Assembly: GCF_002813775.1 (NCBI RefSeq)
Contig: NZ_CP020370.1
Location: 6,535,501-6,599,500, forward strand
Direction: 5' to 3'
Source: Candidatus Thiodictyon syntrophicum
Lineage (GTDB): Bacteria; Pseudomonadota; Gammaproteobacteria; Chromatiales; Chromatiaceae
DNA length: 64,000 bases
Below, in pieces: positions 57,960 through 64,000 of this stretch (position 1 is its first letter; every line of letters starts with the position of its first letter). A program made the position numbers and the translations under genes. Under the pieces are notes generated by a model. It was not told where the DNA came from. It worked only from the letters and a program-made list of their open reading frames with translations, and made no database searches.

Positions 57960-58655
57960 ATGGCCATACGCCAGCGTGCCATCCAGGCCGAAGACAAGCA
58001 GGAGCGCCGCGACGCCATCCTTGACGCGGCCGAACAGGTGCTCGCGGATGCGCCCGAGCGCGTCGCGAGCGTCGCCGAGGTCGCCAGCCGCGCGGGGCTG
58101 GCGAAGGGGACCGTGTACCTGTATTTCCCGGGCAAGGAGGAACTCCTGCTCGCCGTACACGAGCGCTGGGTCGATGGCTTTTTTCACGACCTGATCGCGC
58201 TGGTGGAGTCGGAACCGGGCGTCGATTTCGACGCGGTATTCGCCCTCGCGCGCACCCATCTGATCGATCCGCCGCTGTTCATGCCGCTCGCCGCGCGCTG
58301 TTTCGGGCTGATGGCACATAGCCTTGCACCCGCGTCCGTGCTGGCCTTCAAGCAGCGGATGGCAGCGCGCATGGAGCGCGCCGGCACCGGCGTGGAGCGT
58401 CATTTTCCCGCGCCGGGCGAGGCACCGGGGCTGGAGCCCGGCCGCGGGGTGGCCATGTTGCGGCGCAGCTACGCGCTGACCCTCGGGCTGTGGCAGATGT
58501 CGGCCGCGGTCGGCGGCGGGGCCTGGTGCACCATGGCCGGGCCCCAGTTGCCAGCCGCGTTCGCCTGGCACTACCCCACCGAGTTGGAAGCTGCGCTGCG
58601 GGCACTGTGGCGCGGCATGATCGGCAGCGCGGCAAGCGAGGTCACCCCCACATGA
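57960..58655 (+). CDS. TetR/AcrR-family transcriptional repressor of efflux operon
   Basis: The product is 231 aa. Residues about 17-63 are a TetR helix-turn-helix (RRDAILDAAEQVLADAPERV, then SVAEVASRAGLAKGTVYLYF), followed by a variable ligand-binding domain. It should bind the two AAATGAC palindromes in the promoter 30-80 bases upstream and be released by a pump substrate. Its stop overlaps the adaptor gene start (ATGA), so regulator, adaptor and pump form one operon. Confidence 0.92.
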   Translation: MAIRQRAIQAEDKQERRDAILDAAEQVLADAPERVASVAEVASRAGLAKGTVYLYFPGKEELLLAVHERWVDGFFHDLIALVESEPGVDFDAVFALARTHLIDPPLFMPLAARCFGLMAHSLAPASVLAFKQRMAARMERAGTGVERHFPAPGEAPGLEPGRGVAMLRRSYALTLGLWQMSAAVGGGAWCTMAGPQLPAAFAWHYPTELEAALRALWRGMIGSAASEVTPT

Positions 58656-59794
58656 ACAGTCCACGAGCGAGCCTGCTGAGCGCGCTGATCCTGACGGCCG
58701 TGGTCCTTGGCACCAACGGCTGCACCAAACCGGCGCCGGTCGCCGAGGCGGTCCACCCCGTGCTGCTCAGCCAGGTGGTGCCGGGGAGCGGCACCGAGAC
58801 CGCCGTGTTCGCCGGCGAGGTGAAGCCCCGCTACGAGTCCGATCTCGCCTTTCGCATCGGCGGCAAGATCGTCGCCCGGGCGGTCGATGCCGGGGCACGG
58901 GTGCACAAGGGCGCCTTGCTGGCGCGGCTCGATCCCGCGGATGTCGCCCTGCAGGCCGAGTCCGCGCAGGCCCAGGTCGCGGCGGCGCAGGTCGATGCCG
59001 AGTTCGCCCGGGCCGAGTTCGACCGCTACGAGAACCTCTTGAAGCAGAACTTCATCAGCGCCTCGGCGCTGGACGCCAAGCGCAATGCTATGAAGGCGAG
59101 TCAGGCCAAGCTCGAGCAGGCCCAGGCGAATCTGGCCGTGACCCGGAACCAGGCGACCTATGCCAGGCTGGTCGCGCCACAGGACGGCGTGATCACGGCC
59201 GTGAGTGCGGAGGCCGGCCAGGTGGTCGCGGCCGGACAGGTGGTGATGCGCTATGCCCGCGAGGACGAGCGCGAGGTCGAGATCGCGGTCCCGGAGGCGC
59301 GGATCGATGAACTCAAGCACGCCGAGCAAATCCGGGTGGTCCTGGTGGCCGACCCCGGGACCGGCTACCGCGGGCAGGTCCGCGAGGTCTCGCCGGCGCT
59401 CGATCCGGTCACCCGGACCTTCACCGTGCGCGTCTCCGTCATCGACCCGGCGCCGGCCATGCAATGGGGGATGACCGCGAACGTCCTCCTCACCGGGCCC
59501 GCGACCGGCACGGCCAGCCTGCTGCCCGCGACCTCGCTCTACCAGACCAGCGAGGGGCGGCCGGCGATCTGGGTCTACGACCCCACCATCGGCCGGGTCT
59601 CGCTGCGTACGGTCGTCATCGCGCAATACCGGGAAGACGGCGTGGTGGTCGCCGCCGGGCTCGCGGCCGGCGAGTGGATCGTCGCCACCGGCGCCAACAA
59701 ACTCCACGAGGGCCAGCAGGTCCGGCCCTACGAGGAGGCGGGGCGTCCCGCCCCGCCGCCCCGCCCGGTGGCGGCGACGGCGCGCGCGGACTGA
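58652..59794 (+). CDS. RND efflux periplasmic adaptor (membrane fusion lipoprotein)
   Basis: The product is 380 aa. The N-terminus (SLLSALILTAVVLGTNGCTK) ends in a lipobox-like Cys, indicating a lipoprotein. The lipoyl/barrel halves are VDAGARVHKGALLARLDPAD and ARLVAPQDGVITAVSAEAGQ, separated by a helical hairpin (AAQVDAEFARAEFDRYENLL, ASQAKLEQAQANLAV). It bridges the inner-membrane pump and an outer-membrane channel. No TolC-type gene is present in the window. It is coupled to TetR by ATGA and lies 6 bases before the pump gene. Confidence 0.94.
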   Translation: MNSPRASLLSALILTAVVLGTNGCTKPAPVAEAVHPVLLSQVVPGSGTETAVFAGEVKPRYESDLAFRIGGKIVARAVDAGARVHKGALLARLDPADVALQAESAQAQVAAAQVDAEFARAEFDRYENLLKQNFISASALDAKRNAMKASQAKLEQAQANLAVTRNQATYARLVAPQDGVITAVSAEAGQVVAAGQVVMRYAREDEREVEIAVPEARIDELKHAEQIRVVLVADPGTGYRGQVREVSPALDPVTRTFTVRVSVIDPAPAMQWGMTANVLLTGPATGTASLLPATSLYQTSEGRPAIWVYDPTIGRVSLRTVVIAQYREDGVVVAAGLAAGEWIVATGANKLHEGQQVRPYEEAGRPAPPPRPVAATARAD

Positions 59795-59800
59795 CCAGGC

Positions 59801-62800
59801 ATGACAACGAAAGCTCCCGGCAACGCCCCGCGCGCCGCCTTCAACCTGTCCGAGTGGGCCCTGCGCCATCGCTCGCTGGTGCTTTATTTCATTGTCATTC
59901 TGGCCCTGTCCGGCATCTACGCCTATGGCCAGTTGGGGCAGTCCGAAGACCCGCCGTTCACCTTCAAGGTCATGGTCATCAAGACCAACTGGCCGGGGGC
60001 CTCGGCGCGCGAGGTCGAGCAGCAGGTCACCGACCGCATCGAGCATAAGCTGCAGGAACTGCCGCTGCTCTTCGTGCGCAGCTATTCGCGGCCCGGCGAA
60101 TCGCTGATCTTCGTGTCATTCCAGGACGCGCTGCCCCCCACCGCCATCCCTGACCTCCAGTACCAGGCGCGCAAGAAGGTCGGCGATATCCGCCAGAGCC
60201 TGCCGCCCGGCATCCAGGGGCCCTTCTTCAACGACGAGTTCGGCGACACCTATACCAATCTCTACGCCATCACCGGCGAGGGCTACAGCTATCACGACCT
60301 CAAGGACTTCGGCGACCGCATCCGGGCCGAGCTGCTGCTGGTGCCGGGGGTATCCAAGGTCGACTTCATCGGTGAGCAGGACGAGAAGATCTATATCGAG
60401 CTCGCGAATGCGCGGCTGGCGCTGCTCGGGATCACCCCCGTGCAGATCGCGCAGACCCTCGCGGCGCAGAATGCCGTGACGGCCGCCGGCGCCTTCGAGA
60501 CCGCGGCCGAGCGCATCTATCTGCGCCCGAGCGGCGCCTTCGACTCGCTGGAGGAGGTCCGCGACATCGCCTTGCGGGTCAACGACCGCCTGTTTCGGCT
60601 GGGCGACATCGCGGAGATCCGGCGCGGCTATGTGGACCCGCCGCAACAGCAGATGCGCTGGCAGGGGCGCGCGGCGCTGGGGATCGGCGTCACCATGGCG
60701 GCCGGCGGCAACGTGATCGCGCTGGGGCAGGCGCTCGATCGGCAACTCGCCGCGCTGCGGGCCGAACTGCCGCTCGGGATGGAGATCGGACAGGTCGCGA
60801 GCATGCCGCGGGCGGTGGAGCAGTCGGTGAGCGAATTCGTCCGCTCACTCGCCGAGGCGGTGCTGATCGTCCTGGCCGTGTCCCTGATCAGTCTGGGCCT
60901 GCGCACCGGGCTCGTGGTGGCCCTGTCCATTCCGCTCGTGTTGGCTACGACCTTCCTCTGTATGTGGATGTTCGGCATCGGCCTGCACAAGATCTCGCTC
61001 GGCGCCCTGATTCTCTCACTCGGTCTCCTGGTCGACGACGCGATCATCGCCGTCGAGATGATGGCCATCAAGCTGGAGCAGGGGTTCGACCGCTTCAGTG
61101 CCGCGAGCTTCGCCTATTCCAGCACCGCCTTCCCGATGCTCTCCGGCACCCTCATCACCGTCGCCGGCTTCCTGCCGATTGCCATGGCCAAGAGCACGAC
61201 CGGGGAATATACGCGCTCGCTGTTTCAGGTCTCGGCGATCGCGCTCATCGTGTCCTGGTTTGCCGCCGTCATTGTGATCCCGTACCTGGGCTATCGGCTG
61301 CTGCCGGATCTGCGCCAACCACGGCGGGCCGCGCTCGCGGCGCGGCTCCTGGCGCGGCTGCGCGGGCGGATGGAGCCGCCCGCGCGGGGCGGTGCCCACG
61401 ACGATCCCGACCAGGTCTATGACACCCCCTTCTATCGCCGCTTCCGCGCCCTGGTCGCCTGGAGCGTGCTGCACCGCTGGATCGTGATCGGCGCGACGCT
61501 GGTCGTCTTCGTCGGCGCCCTGTTCGCCTTCCGGTTCGTCCCCCAGCAGTTCTTTGCCTCCTCGGCGCGCCCCGAGCTGATCGTCGACCTGCGCCTGCCC
61601 GAGGGCAGTTCATTCGCCGCCACGCTCAGTGAGGTGCTGCGGATGGAACAGGTCCTCGACGCTGAACCAGGAGTCGCAAGCTACGTCGGCTATGTCGGCG
61701 TGGGCAGCCCGCGCTTCTACCTGCCGCTCGATCAGCAGTTGCCGAGCGTCAACTTCGCCCAGTTCGTGCTGGTGGCGCAGGACGTGGCGGAACGCGAACG
61801 GCTGCGCGCCCGCCTGGTGAAGGTCTTCGACGAGGACTTCCCCGGCCTGCGCGGGCGGGTGACGCGCCTGGAGAATGGTCCGCCCGTGGGGTTCCCGGTG
61901 CAATTTCGGGTCTCCGGCGCCGATCTCACCCGGGTGCGGGCATTTTCCCAGGAGGTTATGGCCCTGGTACGCATCGATCCCCAGATCACCAACGCCCAGT
62001 TCGACTCGGACGAGCCGACCAAGGTGATCCGGCTCAAGGTCGACCAGAACCGGGCGCGGGTGCTGGGCTTCTCCTCTCAGGAACTGGCCGCCTTCCTGAG
62101 CAGCACCCTCTCCGGACTCACCGTCACCTATGTGCGCGAGGGCGACAAGCAGATCGAGGTGGTGCTGCGCGGTCAGGACGCCGAGCGCGCGCAACTCTCC
62201 TCGCTCAAGGACCTGTCACTGCCCACGCGCAATGGGCGGGCGGTCTCCATCACCCAGATCGCGGAGTTGCGTTATGAGCAGGAGGACGGCATCATCTGGC
62301 GCCGCGCGCGGCTGCCGACCGTCACGGTGCGCGCCGATGTGCTGGGCCAGGCCCAGGGACCGGACGTCGCCCGGCGCATCGACCGGCAACTCGATGCGCT
62401 GCGCGCCCGCCTGCCGCTCGGCTACCGCATCGAGATCGGCGGGGCGGTCGAGGAGTCGGCGCGCGGTCAGAAGTCGATCGGTGCCGGCGTGCCGGTGATG
62501 CTGGCGGTGGTACTCACCCTGCTGATGATCCAGCTCCAGAGCTTCTCACGCACCCTGATGGTGCTCCTGACCGCACCGCTCGGGCTGATCGGCGTCACCG
62601 CCGGCCTGCTGATGTTCGGACTGCCGTTCGGCTTCGTCGCCATGCTCGGGACCATTGCACTCTCCGGCATCATCATGCGCAACTCCATCATCCTGGTCGA
62701 CCAGATCGAACAGGACCGGGCGGCCGGCGCATCCCCGCGCGACGCCATCATCGGGGCCACGACCCGGCGTTTCCGCCCCATCGTCCTGACCGCCGCCGCC

Positions 62801-62971
62801 GCCGTGCTCGGCATGATCCCGCTCGCCCACAGCGCCTTCTTCGGTCCCATGGCGGTCGCCATGATGGGCGGCATCCTGGTCGCCACCGCCCTGACGCTCG
62901 GATTTCTGCCGGCCCTTTATGCCGCCTGGTTCCGGGTGCCGCGGGCGGCGGCCGACCCCGCCGCGCACTAG
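59801..62971 (+). CDS. RND efflux pump permease (AcrB/MexF-like)
   Basis: The product is 1,056 aa, standard for the family. It has the first helix LVLYFIVILALSGIYAYGQL, the porter domain opening VIKTNWPGASAREVEQQVTD, and the proton-relay helix LGALILSLGLLVDDAIIAVE with its paired Asp residues. The second half repeats this layout (LLTAPLGLIGVTAGLLMFGL, GFVAMLGTIALSGIIMRNSI). It exports substrates by proton antiport with the adaptor upstream. The porter sequence is closer to drug/solvent pumps than to metal pumps; the actual substrate is unknown. Confidence 0.95.
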   Translation: MTTKAPGNAPRAAFNLSEWALRHRSLVLYFIVILALSGIYAYGQLGQSEDPPFTFKVMVIKTNWPGASAREVEQQVTDRIEHKLQELPLLFVRSYSRPGESLIFVSFQDALPPTAIPDLQYQARKKVGDIRQSLPPGIQGPFFNDEFGDTYTNLYAITGEGYSYHDLKDFGDRIRAELLLVPGVSKVDFIGEQDEKIYIELANARLALLGITPVQIAQTLAAQNAVTAAGAFETAAERIYLRPSGAFDSLEEVRDIALRVNDRLFRLGDIAEIRRGYVDPPQQQMRWQGRAALGIGVTMAAGGNVIALGQALDRQLAALRAELPLGMEIGQVASMPRAVEQSVSEFVRSLAEAVLIVLAVSLISLGLRTGLVVALSIPLVLATTFLCMWMFGIGLHKISLGALILSLGLLVDDAIIAVEMMAIKLEQGFDRFSAASFAYSSTAFPMLSGTLITVAGFLPIAMAKSTTGEYTRSLFQVSAIALIVSWFAAVIVIPYLGYRLLPDLRQPRRAALAARLLARLRGRMEPPARGGAHDDPDQVYDTPFYRRFRALVAWSVLHRWIVIGATLVVFVGALFAFRFVPQQFFASSARPELIVDLRLPEGSSFAATLSEVLRMEQVLDAEPGVASYVGYVGVGSPRFYLPLDQQLPSVNFAQFVLVAQDVAERERLRARLVKVFDEDFPGLRGRVTRLENGPPVGFPVQFRVSGADLTRVRAFSQEVMALVRIDPQITNAQFDSDEPTKVIRLKVDQNRARVLGFSSQELAAFLSSTLSGLTVTYVREGDKQIEVVLRGQDAERAQLSSLKDLSLPTRNGRAVSITQIAELRYEQEDGIIWRRARLPTVTVRADVLGQAQGPDVARRIDRQLDALRARLPLGYRIEIGGAVEESARGQKSIGAGVPVMLAVVLTLLMIQLQSFSRTLMVLLTAPLGLIGVTAGLLMFGLPFGFVAMLGTIALSGIIMRNSIILVDQIEQDRAAGASPRDAIIGATTRRFRPIVLTAAAAVLGMIPLAHSAFFGPMAVAMMGGILVATALTLGFLPALYAAWFRVPRAAADPAAH

Positions 62972-63075
62972 CCATCAGCTCTGATCGCACCCACCAACGG
63001 GGACATGGCCCCGGGGCGCCCCCGCGCCTGTATGATGCGCCCTCAGAATCCTTTAACCGGTTGGCAAGTGAGCAC

Positions 63076-63639
63076 ATGAAAGCCAGTGAGATCAAGAAGG
63101 GAAGCGTCATCGAGGTCGACGGCGCGGTCGTCTATATCACGGAACTCCAGGTCCAGACCGCGTCGTCGCGCAGCGGCAACACGCTCTACAAGGTGCGGGG
63201 GCGCAACGTCGTCAACCGCCAGAAGTTTCAGGGCAGTTTCAAGGGCGACGAGCAGGTGCAGACGGTCGACTTCGAGCGGCGCGCCGTGCAGTTCCTGTAC
63301 CGTGAGAGCGACGGTTGTACCTTCATGGACCGCGACACCTTCGAGCAGCACGGCTTCGACCTGGAGGCCCTGGAGTCCGAACTGCCCTACCTGACCGAGG
63401 GCCTGGAGGGGATCTTCGCCCTGGTGGTCGACGGGGTGGCGGTCGGCATCGAGTTGCCCGCCACGGTGATCCTTGAGGTCATGGACTGTGCCCCCGCCAT
63501 CAAGGGCGCCTCGGCCTCCGCCCGCAACAAGCCGGCGACCCTGAGCACGGGGCTGGTGGTGCAGGTACCCGAGTACCTGGCGGCGGGTGAGGTCATCAAG
63601 GTCAATACGGTGTCCGGCGAGTTCATGTCGCGGGCCTGA
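63076..63639 (+). CDS. yeiP: Elongation factor P-like protein YeiP
   Basis: The product is 187 aa starting MKASEIKKGSVIEVDGAVVY. It has an EF-P fold with three beta domains; the C-terminal IKGASASARNKPATLSTGL and QVPEYLAAGEVIKVNT match YeiP closely. The loop that carries modified Lys in true EF-P reads TASSRSGNTLYKVRG, with Arg rather than the PGKG of EF-P, as in YeiP. Recent work on this family points to ribosome rescue at some proline-containing motifs; that is family knowledge, not seen here. An upstream TTG would add five residues. Confidence 0.95.
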   Translation: MKASEIKKGSVIEVDGAVVYITELQVQTASSRSGNTLYKVRGRNVVNRQKFQGSFKGDEQVQTVDFERRAVQFLYRESDGCTFMDRDTFEQHGFDLEALESELPYLTEGLEGIFALVVDGVAVGIELPATVILEVMDCAPAIKGASASARNKPATLSTGLVVQVPEYLAAGEVIKVNTVSGEFMSRA

Positions 63640-63709
63640 GACGCGGGCCAGATTGTCGCATCCTTATTGTATTTCTTGGTGTCTTGGCGCGAGCAACTGC
63701 CGGATTTGG

Positions 63710-63973
63710 ATGAAGCCTGACACCTGCACCGCCATGCGCCGCCTGATCGCGCAGATCCGGGCAGCGATCCCCTTCGAGGATCCGCGCTCGCGGGCCTGCA
63801 CTGGTGCCTGCGACGGGTGCTCGCGCAAGCTCCTGGACTTTCTGGAGGGGGAACTGGACGACTGGGAGCGACGACTGGCCGCTGGTGAGAGCCCCAATCT
63901 GGGCGAGGTGTCGCGGCTCGCGCGGACCAGCCGGAAGGTTTACGGGGTCTTGGAACGTAACGGTCTGGTTTGA
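63710..63973 (+). CDS. Small hypothetical protein with CxxxCxxC motif
   Basis: The product is 87 aa from ATG 63710 (an inner ATG at 63734 is possible). The motif ACTGACDGCSRKLLDFLEGE gives C-x3-C-x2-C, followed by an amphipathic helix and SRLARTSRKVYGVLERNGLV. It may bind a metal or an Fe-S cluster. It is co-directional with yeiP, 70 bases away. The family is not named with confidence; similar small proteins are seen in other gammaproteobacteria. Confidence 0.7.
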   Translation: MKPDTCTAMRRLIAQIRAAIPFEDPRSRACTGACDGCSRKLLDFLEGELDDWERRLAAGESPNLGEVSRLARTSRKVYGVLERNGLV

Positions 63974-64000
63974 TGGACGGTTGGGCTTGCGTTGCTTTGC

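Overview
The window reads as the chromosome of a GC-rich gammaproteobacterium. The order recA-recX-alaS-lysC-csrA-tRNA-Ser is a classic gammaproteobacterial block. A doubled acetate-uptake module, Acs, GlgC, a class III (anaerobic) ribonucleotide reductase and many dispersed palindromic repeats would suit a purple sulfur bacterium (Chromatiaceae). That placement is inference; no marker gene here settles genus.

Layout. 1-3.8 kb (minus): minor type IV pilins pilV-pilW-pilX and the 5' part of pilY1. 4.0-10.6 kb (minus): recA, recX, alaS, a small unknown gene, lysC, csrA, tRNA-Ser(GCU). 10.7-18.2 kb: accessory island with a truncated Uma2 nuclease, a large TIR-CHAT-NTPase-TPR gene cut in two by an insertion sequence with clear 15-bp target repeats, intergenic palindromes and a VapBC-like pair. 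18.2-20.7 kb (minus): ubiG and thrC. 21.1-28.4 kb (plus): DUF485/ActP, DUF4212/solute:sodium symporter, a cNMP-CBS-DUF294 regulator and a DnaQ-like exonuclease. 28.4-29.9 kb: MNT/HEPN toxin-antitoxin with the toxin frameshifted inside its active-site motif, then a low-GC gene fragment. 30.3-40.3 kb (plus): acs, a NYN RNase-like gene, pilB-pilC-pilD-coaE and an acetolactate synthase large subunit. 40.7-44.8 kb (minus): an anaerobic ribonucleotide reductase operon in which NrdD carries a LAGLIDADG intein, its glycyl-radical domain is a separate 64-residue gene, and two NrdR boxes lie upstream. 45.2-48.1 kb: a second TIR-NTPase-TPR gene with a frameshift, and a DUF433 gene. 48.2-51.4 kb: error-prone polymerase dnaE2 behind a LexA box. 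51.6-55.7 kb (minus): a small secreted protein, sohB, thyA, gpmI. 56.1-63.97 kb (plus): glgC, a TetR-adaptor-RND efflux operon with a visible promoter and twin operators, the EF-P-like yeiP and a small hypothetical gene.

Working together: ActP, the second symporter and Acs would bring in and activate acetate. PilB, PilC and PilD with PilVWX and PilY1 form a type IV pilus; the two groups are separated by 30 kb. NrdD, the detached radical domain and NrdG should act as one anaerobic dNTP-making enzyme. The two TIR/NTPase/TPR genes, the HEPN/MNT pair and the PIN pair look like defence or toxin loci, and three of the accessory loci are visibly broken.

The most notable signals are the TIR-CHAT protein interrupted by an IS, the split and intein-bearing NrdD, and at least four families of dispersed palindromic intergenic repeats.
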